From the IMG/VR virus record IMGVR_UViG_3300013138_000022, positions 1-34,676 of that record: a DNA stretch of 34,676 nt. One strand, written 5' to 3'. The notes beneath the pieces were generated by a model. It did no database searches, was not told the origin of the DNA, and saw nothing but the letters and a program-made list of their open reading frames with translations. The translations under genes and the position numbers were made by a program. The DNA comes from a virus. Shown one piece after another: positions 23,047-30,221 of this stretch (positions are counted from its first letter, which is position 1; each line of letters starts with the position of its first letter).

Positions 23047-23918
23047 CCTCCGAGCGATTCGGTTGTTCGAGCGTTCACCCAGAGGGATTCAATTCGGCTG
23101 CCCCCACTGTTAGTACTTACTCGTTTGTCGTACCGCCGCCATCCGCGGTTTTCGTAGATTTCAGAGTAGAGCGGACATGCATATCCGCTCACTACGACCA
23201 TTGCGCCGGATGCTTCCAGCAGGTCAGCGGCTTTTCTGTGGTCATCATCTGTCCACTCGAACGCATAACGTTTTTTGTGCGACCGCGTATCACTGACATA
23301 CGGCGGATCGAAGTAGCACAGAGTTCCTTCCACGACGTAGCGTTCTATCACTTCGAGCGCCGGACGATTTTCGATTTGGACATCTCGCAGGCGTGCCGCC
23401 ACCCGCCGCAGGTTGATAATTATTTCATCTCGGCTTTTCATTTGCGACAGCTTTTCGCCACGCACCGCGAAGCGCATCCCGGGATCCACCATTCCATTTC
23501 CGGCGTTGATGCTCATGTTGAGACAACACCACATCCGTCGGGCTGCTTCCACATCGTCCACATCGGCAGGCTTCAGAGCGGCTTCATATTCCTCCCGACT
23601 CCACGGAGTCATTTCGATTGCCTCACACAGCGCATCTGGTTTTGATCGCAGCACCCTGAAGAAGTTCACCACGTTTCCATCTAGGTCGTTGTAGGTTTCC
23701 AGACGGCTCGGCTGCTTTTGGAGCAGCACACTGGCCGCGCCGCCACACGGCTCGACGTAGTTTTCATGCCGCGGAAAGTGGCTAATTATCCACGGAGCGA
23801 GTTTCCATTTTCCGCCGTAGTAGCGGGTTGCTGGATGTTCGACGCTGCCCAACCCCTCCCCGCTTCTCAATTCGGGATTCGCGGGCTTCTTCGGAGCGTT
23901 GAGTTGTGAGGTGTCCAT
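23034..23918 (-). CDS. Dam-type adenine-N6 DNA methylase (D12 class)
   Basis: The 294-residue product matches the D12 class motif by motif: RYYGGKWKL (32-40), cofactor motif YVEPCGGAASVLL (54-66), YNDLDGNVVNFFRVL (76-90) and catalytic DPPY (204-207). A helical target-recognition region lies at about 100-190. The first about 28 residues are an unaligned extension. It transfers methyl groups from SAM to adenine and, in phages, protects DNA from host restriction. It is the second DNA methylase of the genome. The tRNA-like element lies upstream. Confidence 0.9.
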   Translation of the reverse strand: MDTSQLNAPKKPANPELRSGEGLGSVEHPATRYYGGKWKLAPWIISHFPRHENYVEPCGGAASVLLQKQPSRLETYNDLDGNVVNFFRVLRSKPDALCEAIEMTPWSREEYEAALKPADVDDVEAARRMWCCLNMSINAGNGMVDPGMRFAVRGEKLSQMKSRDEIIINLRRVAARLRDVQIENRPALEVIERYVVEGTLCYFDPPYVSDTRSHKKRYAFEWTDDDHRKAADLLEASGAMVVVSGYACPLYSEIYENRGWRRYDKRVSTNSGGSRIESLWVNARTTESLGGWLL

Positions 23919-23974
23919 TGGCGTTATTGCGAGCGGGGAGTCTGTGCCTGAGCTTGGTCGTTAGCCGACTGGTC

Positions 23975-24058
23975 GCGGGCCGGGTGCGCTTCGGGCGGAG
24001 TCGAACCGCCGTCACCGGAGTTTAAAGTCCGGGGCTTGTGCCACTCAGCTACGCCCGC
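23975..24058 (-). tRNA. tRNA-like element, degenerate or unusual
   Basis: Reading the minus strand from 24058: GCGGGCG, then TA, a D-arm GCTGAGTGGCACAAGC, an anticodon arm CCGGA-CTTTAAAC-TCCGG, a 4-base variable loop and a textbook T-arm GGCGGTTCGACTCCGCC (ending at 23994). The anticodon loop has 8 bases, so the anticodon is UAA (Leu) or UUA (would read ochre UAA). The expected acceptor strand is not next to the T-arm; a pairing GCCCGC lies 12 bases further on (23975-23981). So it is a pseudo-tRNA, an insertion-bearing tRNA, or a tRNA mimic. Confidence 0.5.
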
Positions 24059-24077
24059 TGCCCGGTTGTTCCCGCGA

Positions 24078-24329
24078 TTATCCACTGAAAGCCTCACTTC
24101 CACTTTCGAGCACGGGATATTCCATCGCCGCTTCTACGCTTTTGAGCCGCCTGAATGTCATGTGTGCTGGATATTTTCGGTTGCTTGCCGGTTTCCCAAT
24201 CATTGACGCGCTCACCGGCTTCCAGAGCGGCGGGTCTTTCATGGAGTCTCGACTTACCTCGCACTCATCGCCAGGCCAGACGATTTCTCCTTCATCCAGG
24301 TATCGGTATTTGTCGGCGGTGAAATTCAT
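24078..24329 (-). CDS. Conserved phage protein with YRYLDEGE motif
   Basis: The 83-residue product contains DKYRYLDEGEIVWPGDECEV (about 6-25), then PLWKPVSASMIGKPAS and YPAHMTFRRL. The pattern YRxLxxGExIxxGDE...W...IG.....YRR is shared by many small phage proteins of unknown role. It starts 6 bases after the preceding microgene. The 159-base gap after it holds the tRNA-like element. Confidence 0.7.
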   Translation of the reverse strand: MNFTADKYRYLDEGEIVWPGDECEVSRDSMKDPPLWKPVSASMIGKPASNRKYPAHMTFRRLKSVEAAMEYPVLESGSEAFSG

Positions 24330-24335
24330 ATTCGC

Positions 24336-24428
24336 TCAATGCGCTTTGGCGGTTTGCCCTGTCCAGTGCTCGCGCGTGGTTTCCCAGCGCCGCCCGTCGA
24401 GGTCATAAATGATGCGAAAGGTTTTCAT
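24336..24428 (-). CDS. Microprotein, 30 residues
   Basis: MKTFRIIYDLDGRRWETTRE continues to HWTGQTAKAH. Its ATG directly abuts the TGA of the nuclease-like gene, and it ends 6 bases before the next gene, so the frame fits tightly in the operon. It looks like a short beta hairpin. Unknown function. Confidence 0.5.
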   Translation of the reverse strand: MKTFRIIYDLDGRRWETTREHWTGQTAKAH

Positions 24429-24812
24429 TCAGTCAATCTTGTGCGGTTCACTGGTTTGACGCAGCACAGGGGCAATGATTCTGCCGGGAAACATTTCGAG
24501 CGCGCGGACCTGCCAGGTTTTTTTCTTCCCACGCGCGCCAAGCTTGCGCCAGCCGTGCAACTGGATTTTTCCGCCAGAGGCAAGCCAGATTCCGACGCGC
24601 GCCTCGTGTCTGAGCTTTTCCACGCGGGCGGAAAGGTTTGATCCGGTCGTGGTCTGCACGGCCAAGAACCCGGAGCTGGGCCGCATAGCCAGCAGGTCGG
24701 CGAAGCCGAACAAGTCCTGTCGCACGCGCGCGAAGGCGTTCCAGCGTTCAACGACGGCGACCGTCCAACCGTCTTTTTCCAACATGACCTTGCTTCGTTG
24801 TGTCGGAGTCAT
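24429..24812 (-). CDS. PD-(D/E)XK-like nuclease or resolvase-like protein
   Basis: The 127-residue product is taken from ATG 24812; the frame extends upstream into the exonuclease gene. RQDLFGFADLLAM (31-43) then GFLAVQTTTGSNLSARVEKL (48-67) matches a phage family with a PD-(D/E)XK-like core in which the usual E-x-K is Q-T-T. That change may alter catalysis. It follows a recombination exonuclease by 8 bases, so a Holliday junction resolvase or similar role in recombination is plausible. Confidence 0.6.
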   Translation of the reverse strand: MTPTQRSKVMLEKDGWTVAVVERWNAFARVRQDLFGFADLLAMRPSSGFLAVQTTTGSNLSARVEKLRHEARVGIWLASGGKIQLHGWRKLGARGKKKTWQVRALEMFPGRIIAPVLRQTSEPHKID

Positions 24813-24820
24813 TTGTTCAT

Positions 24821-25567
24821 TCAAAAGATGTTCACCCACTTCCAGTACTGAACCAGCGGCTTGAACCCGCGTTCGTATGTTTCGTGCCAGCCAACAGAGT
24901 GGTCGCACACAACAAATCTGCCGCGCTCACGCGTGGAAATGTAAACGTTGCCCGTGAAGATGTTTTTCTTGTAGTGCTTCTCAAACGCCTTCGCATAAGC
25001 CGCGAGTTGCAACCGGTGTTCCAACCACGCGCCCCGGTTCGGATCGGGCAGCGTCTTCGCCGTCTTCCAGTCCAACAGCCATATATAATTTTCATTTTCA
25101 ATTGCCAGGTCGCACTTGCCCGCGTAGCCGTCGCCGACAAGAATTTTCTCCGTCCACAAGACTTTACCCAATGAAAAAACATGGTTCAGCGCAGTTGAAA
25201 AGTAATCCGCGAGTGACGGGTCAAACGGTTTGTCTTGCAGCCTGTTTTCAATCGCCGCGTGGATTTGAGAACCGAGATCACGCGCGCGCTTTGATTCTTC
25301 ATCGTGTTCACCCGCAGCGAGCACGCGCGCAATCTTCGCGTCTATGCCTTCGCCCGGAATATCCGGCGCGGAACAGACCGCGATGATCCCCTGCTGAATC
25401 TTCCATTGGTTCAGCGCGGGCTTGTCGAGAATTTTGAGGATTTCAGTAACGCTCGGAAGCCATCCGTTCCTTCGCGCGTCGTCAATGGTCGTTGGCCTCT
25501 GGCCCTCTCTGGCTTTTTTCTCAACAAAGAATTTCGGCTCGCCGTTCGTTGTGTAGAAGTGTCCCAT
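24821..25567 (-). CDS. PD-(D/E)XK exonuclease (RecB/Cas4-like), partner of Rad52-type protein
   Basis: The 248-residue product contains the RecB-type nuclease residues in order: QIHAAIE with His103, Glu140, GKCDL with Asp153, LLDWKTAK with Asp166 and Lys168, and HRLQLAAYAKAF with Gln187. No iron-sulfur cysteines of Cas4 are present. It should resect DNA ends 5' to 3' to expose single strands for the annealing protein encoded 5 bases upstream. Confidence 0.85.
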   Translation of the reverse strand: MGHFYTTNGEPKFFVEKKAREGQRPTTIDDARRNGWLPSVTEILKILDKPALNQWKIQQGIIAVCSAPDIPGEGIDAKIARVLAAGEHDEESKRARDLGSQIHAAIENRLQDKPFDPSLADYFSTALNHVFSLGKVLWTEKILVGDGYAGKCDLAIENENYIWLLDWKTAKTLPDPNRGAWLEHRLQLAAYAKAFEKHYKKNIFTGNVYISTRERGRFVVCDHSVGWHETYERGFKPLVQYWKWVNIF

Positions 25568-25572
25568 AGGTT

Positions 25573-26769
25573 TTAATTCTTTTTGAACTGGTAGTGCATG
25601 CCCGCGTCGTCAAGCATTTCGCGGAACTTCTTGTCCTTGGTGATGGTTTCCGGTCGCTTTGGTTTTCCATTGTATTCCGTCTCGACGACGTAGTTGGCCC
25701 ACAGGCCGAACAGGTAATTCTTTTCCAGTTCGGCGAGCGGCGTTCCAGAGTTTTTGCCGAACGGCATCAGAAACGACCGCCATTCCGCGTCGTCTCTGTC
25801 CTCTTTCACTTCTTCGGAAGAAGCCGCCGGCGTTTCGCTGACATCGTGCGGCGGGTATGGCAGCCGGGCTTGATCGCCGGCTTGAAACTCGCCGATGGCT
25901 CTGCCGAGCGCGTTCATCTGTCCAACGGTCGCCGGGCAGAACCGGAGCGGAACGTCTTCGAGTTCCTCCGTCGGGAGCAGCGCGTCGCACTTCTGGAAAA
26001 ACTCGGTCACGATGTCGCGGTTCGGTTCGCCCAGCCCGGCCTTCATCGCCGCAATCATTTTGCTCCGGCTTTCATTGGTCGGGAAAGCCTGCTTGTTCGA
26101 GCCTTTGTGCGGCGCTTCGGCTTTTGTTGCCGGCGGCGGGACCGTCGCAACGTGTGGTTTTGCCGGGCGATTCCGCCGTTGCCACCAGCCGGCGCACCAT
26201 TCTTTTTTCCACGCCTGCAACCCGATGCCCAGTTCCTTGCAGCAGCGGCGCAAGGCAGCCGTCTTCGCGCCCTCCACCGCGTCGCCGTAGTTCTGCGCGG
26301 CGTTGTTGGGAAAGTACTCCATCGCCCCGACGGCTTCGGCCACAAACGCCCCGCGCACGATGAGCATGGCTTCAACGTAAACCCGCTCACCAGGCTGACC
26401 CTTGGACGTGGTGAAGCTTTCATTCCAACGGTTTCGCGGGATGATGGCCCACTGACCGGGACCGAACACAGCGTTGAGCCGGTCGCGCAAGTGCGCGTGT
26501 TCGATGTAGATAAGGTTTTCTTTCCCAGCCGCGCCCGGCTGGAAAGCGTCATCAGGAAAATCCGCTTGCAGGGCTTTGATTTCCTCGTCACTCAGCTTTA
26601 GCGTTGCTGCTTTTTGATATGCGGCCATTGTCAGCGTCGCTACCGCCTCAATCTTCGCTTGTTGCGGCGTGATTGGGTGCGCAGCCTGCGGTTGCGTGAC
26701 GGCTGGTGTTGGCGGAGCCGGCAACGGGATGACCGCCTGCGGTTCAAGAATTTCAGTTTCGGTTGTCAT
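25573..26769 (-). CDS. Rad52-type single-strand annealing protein with ExoX-like C-terminal domain
   Basis: The 398-residue product has a Rad52-like core at about 85-190: YIEHAHLRDRLNAVFGPGQW, YVEAMLIVRGAFVAEAVG, and NYGDAVEGAKTAALRRCCKE followed by LGIGL. A disordered, Pro/Ala-rich N-terminus and a linker (about 195-320) flank it. Residues about 334-366 (MPFGKNSGTPLAELEKNYLF) match the small ExoX-like C-terminal domain seen in exonuclease X and several phage proteins. It pairs with the downstream exonuclease for recombination-dependent replication and repair. Confidence 0.85.
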   Translation of the reverse strand: MTTETEILEPQAVIPLPAPPTPAVTQPQAAHPITPQQAKIEAVATLTMAAYQKAATLKLSDEEIKALQADFPDDAFQPGAAGKENLIYIEHAHLRDRLNAVFGPGQWAIIPRNRWNESFTTSKGQPGERVYVEAMLIVRGAFVAEAVGAMEYFPNNAAQNYGDAVEGAKTAALRRCCKELGIGLQAWKKEWCAGWWQRRNRPAKPHVATVPPPATKAEAPHKGSNKQAFPTNESRSKMIAAMKAGLGEPNRDIVTEFFQKCDALLPTEELEDVPLRFCPATVGQMNALGRAIGEFQAGDQARLPYPPHDVSETPAASSEEVKEDRDDAEWRSFLMPFGKNSGTPLAELEKNYLFGLWANYVVETEYNGKPKRPETITKDKKFREMLDDAGMHYQFKKN

Positions 26770-26787
26770 GGTGTGTTTTGTTTTGGT

Positions 26788-26856
26788 CCCCCGCTGATGC
26801 GGCCCGGCGGCTCACGAATCGTTCGCGCCTGTTTCCGCGACAGGCATCGGCGGGGG
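26788..26856 (-). other. Structured leader before Rad52-type gene
   Basis: CCCCCGC-T-GATGC at 26788-26800 pairs with 26844-26856 (13 positions, one mismatch). Inside it, CGAA/TTCG (26815-26825) and CTGT/ACAG (26829-26843) can form two small hairpins, giving a three-way junction in the 95-base gap. A 10-codon frame (MPVAETGAND, then S, stop) lies within. Could be a regulatory RNA leader; not recognised as a known riboswitch. Confidence 0.4.
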
Positions 26857-26864
26857 AAAGTTTT

Positions 26865-27083
26865 TCAGTCTCTTGACTTGAACAGCTTCGCTTCCGTTCC
26901 GCAGAAGCTTTCCAGTCCTCTGCACGTCGTGCAGTACTTGAAGCCGGCTGGTTCTGGACCCTTGCGCGTCACCATCCACTTCACCCTTTCGGCGGAGTGA
27001 TCGTTTTGAAACTTCGCGCAGAATCCGTACTCATCACCAACGTCTGACGGAATGAAATTGCGGCAGTCTTTGCAGAATTTCAC
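26865..27083 (-). CDS. Small Cys-rich protein, GTG start
   Basis: The 72-residue product starts at GTG 27083, in a 4-base GTGA overlap with the membrane microprotein; a longer frame upstream is out of keeping with its neighbours. Cysteines in FCKDCRNF, GFCAKF, YCTTCRG and FCG give a two-knuckle zinc site. The ERVKWMVTRKGPEPAGFKYC segment is conserved in style among small phage zinc proteins. Unknown function. Confidence 0.65.
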   Translation of the reverse strand: MKFCKDCRNFIPSDVGDEYGFCAKFQNDHSAERVKWMVTRKGPEPAGFKYCTTCRGLESFCGTEAKLFKSRD

Positions 27084-27190
27084 GTTAATCCTTTCAGTAG
27101 TATGCACAGGATCAGCCCTGCGACGGCCAGGGAGGCGGCGATGAAACCGCGCTCGATTGGGCCGAGCCTGTGATGGGTTGGGGTGTTCAT
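27080..27190 (-). CDS. Single-pass membrane microprotein, 36 residues
   Basis: MNTPTHHRLGPIERGFIAAS is followed by LAVAGLILCILLKGLT. One membrane helix covers about 16-33. Its ATG overlaps the previous TGA by 4 bases, and its TGA overlaps the next GTG by 4 bases, strong support for translation despite the size. Unknown function. Confidence 0.55.
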   Translation of the reverse strand: MNTPTHHRLGPIERGFIAASLAVAGLILCILLKGLT

Positions 27191-27459
27191 GGCCGCGCAA
27201 ATTCTTGGTCAAAGTAATCCGGGACGCTCTGACCTCGGCTGGTAGCGCGAACTTTCAGATTCGCGTGGCTGACCGGCTTGCAGAAAATCCGGTGTTCCTT
27301 CCGCCCGGTTCGCGGGCGTCCGGTTTGGTTCGGCCTGCGTCCGCCCCAGCCGATGCGCGCGTTGTGCTTCGCGCGCTCCACCTCGATTAGAGCTTGCGTG
27401 CGGCGAAGCTCCGCCCGGTGTTTTTTCGCTTCCGCTTTCAGTCGTTCAATCGTGTGCAT
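27187..27459 (-). CDS. Basic helical protein, unknown
   Basis: The 90-residue product is read from ATG 27459 (MHTIERLKAEAKKHRAELRR); a longer frame upstream overlaps its neighbour fully. A basic coiled coil covers about 1-35, then GRPRTGRKEHRIFC and a C-terminal SRGQSVPDYFDQEF. The basic character suggests nucleic-acid contact. It overlaps the preceding gene by 14 bases. Confidence 0.6.
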   Translation of the reverse strand: MHTIERLKAEAKKHRAELRRTQALIEVERAKHNARIGWGGRRPNQTGRPRTGRKEHRIFCKPVSHANLKVRATSRGQSVPDYFDQEFARP

Positions 27460-27733
27460 GGTCAATCTTACAGTTGGTCGAAACCTCGTAGCCGACACGT
27501 TCGACCGGAGGATGTAGTTCCATTCCAGCCAGATCGTTAGCTGCTTCGAGTTCTGCGTGTAAATCATACGCAAGCCCGTCATACATCGCAGCCATGAGTT
27601 CTGCCACGCTGTCTCCGCGCCCAAGAGCGCGGAGGTCTCTGGCGCGCCGTCTGAATCGGATTTCCAACGCAGCTAACAAGCCAGATGCAGCCAACGTCTG
27701 GCCCGCGTTGCAGTTTTGTTCGTCACATTTCAT
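27446..27733 (-). CDS. Small acidic protein, unknown
   Basis: The 95-residue product starts MKCDEQNCNAGQTLAASGLL and has a helical centre (AELMAAMYDGLAYDLHAELE). It ends STNCKIDHAHD. A 34-base gap separates it from the zinc protein before it. No family recognised. Confidence 0.55.
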   Translation of the reverse strand: MKCDEQNCNAGQTLAASGLLAALEIRFRRRARDLRALGRGDSVAELMAAMYDGLAYDLHAELEAANDLAGMELHPPVERVGYEVSTNCKIDHAHD

Positions 27734-27767
27734 ATCTTGCTTTAGCCTGTGTTGAAATTCTTTTTCG

Positions 27768-28052
27768 TCAAGTCACAATTTTTTCCGCTTCGATTCGCGC
27801 GAGCTTTTCCTCAAGGGTGCGAAGGCTTCCCCAGCCTATCGGCTCATCTTTCAAGAACCCCTTCAGTTCACCGTCGTGGACGAGTTCAGCGCGGTGGGCG
27901 AGGTCAAGCCGCAGCTTTACGATCGCGCGGTGCTCCGGCTTTTGGGAATCGCGTTTGTAGCAAACCGAGCAGACAGCATCCTGTCCGATCCAGCAGGTGC
28001 CAGTTCGCGGGATCGCCCGCCCGCAGTCGCAAAGTGGCCGCCAGCGTTTCAT
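27768..28052 (-). CDS. Small zinc-binding protein
   Basis: The 94-residue product has an N-terminal Cys cluster, CDCGR (8-12), CW and CSVCYKRD (28-35), then a helical part KLRLDLAHRAELVHDG and EEKLARIEAEKI. It is coupled by 4 bases to the membrane microprotein before it. Possibly a nucleic-acid binding early protein. Confidence 0.6.
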   Translation of the reverse strand: MKRWRPLCDCGRAIPRTGTCWIGQDAVCSVCYKRDSQKPEHRAIVKLRLDLAHRAELVHDGELKGFLKDEPIGWGSLRTLEEKLARIEAEKIVT

Positions 28053-28180
28053 GGTTCACAGTCCTCCCCAGGATGCCAGCGGCGACACTTCGGGCAGCGT
28101 TCGTTCTCGATGATGACGAGCAGCCAGAAGAATAGGACGGCGGAGATCAGCGCGAAAGTGGTCAGGATAATTGTCTGCAT
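28049..28180 (-). CDS. Membrane microprotein with Cys pair, 43 residues
   Basis: MQTIILTTFALISAVLFFWL is followed by LVIIENERCPKCRRWHPGED and CEP. One membrane helix at about 4-24 precedes a small metal-site-like CPKC...H...C tail that would face the cytoplasm or periplasm. It overlaps the previous gene by 19 bases and the next by 4 (ATGA). The tight fit supports it. Confidence 0.6.
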   Translation of the reverse strand: MQTIILTTFALISAVLFFWLLVIIENERCPKCRRWHPGEDCEP

Positions 28181-28350
28181 GGGTCGTATTTCTTGTCGAG
28201 TTCCTCGTAAGTTCGGTCCCGCAAATCCGCGAGTTGCTCAAGGCTCAGCCCGTCGAGCCAGTCCCGCAACGCGCGCGGGTTCCGGCAGACCAGAAGCCTC
28301 ATTAGTTCCTCGCGAAGGTGTTCAGTGTCTCGTATGAAAAGCGGATTCAT
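28162..28350 (-). CDS. Small helical protein, unknown
   Basis: The 62-residue product (MNPLFIRDTEHLREELMRLL) is charged and helical throughout, ending DKKYDPCRQLS. The 76-base gap before it holds a short hairpin (CCACCG-CGA-CGGTGG, 28382-28396) and no frame I trust. Confidence 0.55.
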   Translation of the reverse strand: MNPLFIRDTEHLREELMRLLVCRNPRALRDWLDGLSLEQLADLRDRTYEELDKKYDPCRQLS

Positions 28351-28426
28351 TTTCGGAATCCCCGCGCGCCGCCCGTGAGAACCACCGCGACGGTGGGAAG
28401 ACTGCGGACGGCGGCGGGGAAGTTCG

Positions 28427-28663
28427 TCAGTTGATGGTCATCTTTGGTTGCGTGCCAGTAGCCGCGCAGTCTTTGCAGTTGCACGGTCTGACCGTTCGGA
28501 ACGAGTTCCACAGTGATTTCAATGACCACTCGTGGACTGCGTGCGTTTGGGGTTCGGGCCAGCAGTATCCGTCCGCGAGGATTATCCACCAGCCGTCTTC
28601 GCCCTCGTTCCATACTTCTTTTGCTCGCGGGTCGGCTTTGATTCTTTCGATGATTGTCTTCAT
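28427..28663 (-). CDS. Small early protein, unknown
   Basis: The 78-residue product starts MKTIIERIKADPRAKEVWNE, has an aromatic strand region (DGWWIILADGYCWPEPQTH), and ends with CNCKDC, a possible metal site. It is 4-base coupled to the gene before. A longer frame at 28347-28724 covers the same DNA in another phase and is judged a shadow. Confidence 0.6.
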   Translation of the reverse strand: MKTIIERIKADPRAKEVWNEGEDGWWIILADGYCWPEPQTHAVHEWSLKSLWNSFRTVRPCNCKDCAATGTQPKMTIN

Positions 28664-28884
28664 TCAAAATTTCGGCGGCGATGTCCATCGCGCCGGTTGG
28701 TTGTCCGCAGGCCGTGACTCCCAAGGAGCCGGCCGATCATCTTTTTCAATCTGACTTCAACGAAATAAAAAGGTGCGCTCGGATTGCAGTCGCACCAGTG
28801 CCTCTTTCCTGAGTCGAGCTTCTTTCTCTTTCCGCACACCTCGCAGAGGAACAAAACCTTGTCTCGTTTGAGTTCAGTTTTCAT
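28660..28884 (-). CDS. Small zinc-ribbon protein
   Basis: The 74-residue product is taken from ATG 28884 (MKTELKRDKVLFLCEVCGKR), 4-base coupled to both neighbours; a longer frame upstream is less likely. CEVC and CDC form the knuckle around RKKLDSGKRHW. The C-terminus is basic. Function unknown. Confidence 0.6.
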   Translation of the reverse strand: MKTELKRDKVLFLCEVCGKRKKLDSGKRHWCDCNPSAPFYFVEVRLKKMIGRLLGSHGLRTTNRRDGHRRRNFE

Positions 28885-29090
28885 CTCTCCGCGTTCATCG
28901 CCTGTTCGCTGTCGAAGCCTTGAGGCCATACACACCGGCTATCAAGACACCATCCTTCGTGGTCGCCATCGTGGCCTTTGGGCTTATGGCAGGGCGTAAC
29001 TGTTTCGCCGTTGGCAAGCTCGAATGTCGCATAACAAGCCGGATGCAGCGAACCGGGCTGCCGCTTCTCAGTTTCAGGGTTGGTTTGCAT
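28881..29090 (-). CDS. Small Cys/His protein with GHxGxH motif
   Basis: The 69-residue product includes CYATFELANGETVTPC then HKPKGHDGDHEGWCLDSRC, the C...P.GH.G.H..W pattern seen in many small phage and actinobacterial proteins, probably metal binding. ATG 29090 is the first start in this frame. The 73 bases before it are open in another frame (MGKGILNEIALQNMDLPQFT), which may be a small overlapping gene or chance. Confidence 0.55.
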   Translation of the reverse strand: MQTNPETEKRQPGSLHPACYATFELANGETVTPCHKPKGHDGDHEGWCLDSRCVWPQGFDSEQAMNAER

Positions 29091-29163
29091 CGAAACGGCA
29101 CGGAGGCCGCAACAACATCGAGGGTGAACTGCGGCAAGTCCATGTTTTGCAGCGCGATCTCAT

Positions 29164-29898
29164 TCAGAATACCTTTCCCCATGCTTGTTCAAAGCGGCGG
29201 TTGGCCGCGAGTTCCACGGCGCGCTTCCGCAATTCTTCATCCGACATCAGCGGCTTGGCCAGCCGGCACTTGGACAGCGGCACGCGCACCAAGGTTTCCA
29301 CGTGTCCCTTGACCGTGCCGACAATGGAACTGTTCTCCCGTCCCGGCCGGTTGTAACCGTTCCTGTAGAACGTGCCGTAGGCTTGGCAACTGTTGACCCG
29401 GATCTCGGTGCCCACGGGCAAGACCTGTTTGGTTTTCCGGCTGTTGTGCTCTTCGGTCAGGGATACCCAGTTGCCGTGGGCCACGATCTTGGGTTCCAAG
29501 ATGTCCCGGTGTTCGGCGGCGCGAATCAGGTTGTAGATCAGGGCGGCCAACAATTCCTGGGCGCGTTGCAATACCCGTTCGGGGACATTCTCCTTTGGCA
29601 CATACCGTGCCACTGGAAGCGCGACTTGGATTCCGTTGGGCGGCAGAACTCTCCCGGTGCCCATTTCAACCGGGTGGTTCTGGTATCCATGCAGGTTGTT
29701 TTGCTTGGCGTACTCGAAGGTCACGACTGCAAAGTAACCGCAGCCGTAGCGCGTGCTCCAAGTCTCGACCTTGCGCAAGGTATCCGTGTTCGGGTCGTAC
29801 ATGGTTCGGTAGAAATCCGAATCTTGCGGACCGTTGTGTTCCCACTCATCGCTGACAGCGTAGAGCGGGGCTTTCAGAAGTTTCATATTTCGATTCAC
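29164..29898 (-). CDS. Early protein of 244 residues, unknown
   Basis: The soluble product starts MNRNMKLLKAPLYAVSDEWE and is coupled by 4 bases to the gene before. Distinctive stretches are YRTMYDPNTDTLRKVETWST, GCGYFAVVTFEYAKQNNLHG, VAHGNWVSLTEEHNSRKTKQ and NSSIVGTVKGHVETLVRVPL; the middle two-thirds look beta-rich with a helical end (EELRKRAVELAANRRFEQAW). It is the largest early gene without a recognised family. No enzyme motif seen. Confidence 0.65.
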   Translation of the reverse strand: MNRNMKLLKAPLYAVSDEWEHNGPQDSDFYRTMYDPNTDTLRKVETWSTRYGCGYFAVVTFEYAKQNNLHGYQNHPVEMGTGRVLPPNGIQVALPVARYVPKENVPERVLQRAQELLAALIYNLIRAAEHRDILEPKIVAHGNWVSLTEEHNSRKTKQVLPVGTEIRVNSCQAYGTFYRNGYNRPGRENSSIVGTVKGHVETLVRVPLSKCRLAKPLMSDEELRKRAVELAANRRFEQAWGKVF

Positions 29899-30164
29899 AG
29901 TTTGGGTTGTCGGCCCGGTCGCTGATCCGGGTCGTTCGGGCGCTTAGGAAGCGGGCGCACCACCCGCGACATCACCGACCACGGAATTCTGAACTCCGCT
30001 TCCGCGCCAACCAGCGCGAGCGCCAGAGTGCCGACAGGCTCACCGGCTATCTTGCACGCCTGCCGGATGTGTTCGGCCAGTTCATTGCACGCCTCGGCCT
30101 GTGCCGCTGGCAGTTCTGTGATTGCTCCTTTGATTAGCAGGATTGTCTGTTGTTCTTGTGTCAT
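29895..30164 (-). CDS. Small early protein, unknown
   Basis: The 89-residue product starts MTQEQQTILLIKGAITELPA. A helix (QAEACNELAEHIRQACKIAG) is followed by strands (VGTLALALVGAEAEFRIPW) and a basic Pro-rich tail. 4-base coupled to the 244-residue gene. No family recognised. Confidence 0.6.
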   Translation of the reverse strand: MTQEQQTILLIKGAITELPAAQAEACNELAEHIRQACKIAGEPVGTLALALVGAEAEFRIPWSVMSRVVRPLPKRPNDPDQRPGRQPKL

Positions 30165-30221
30165 ATCGTTCTTTCACCGCGTCGGTTTTCCTCAACGCCG
30201 AGTCACTTCGCGCTCGATAGA

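Noticed and set aside
25594-26601. 335-codon plus-strand frame
   Set aside because: It is antisense to the Rad52-type gene, with Arg/Phe-rich composition and no domain.
28347-28724. 125-codon minus-strand frame whose stop overlaps the next ATG
   Set aside because: It covers well-supported genes at 28427-28663 and 28660-28884 in another phase and reads as Arg-rich shadow; only the last 76 bases are otherwise unexplained.
28895-29182. 95-codon minus-strand frame starting MGKGILNEIA
   Set aside because: Its first 30 residues look protein-like, but the rest is a shadow of the Cys/His gene at 28881-29090; kept only as a note.
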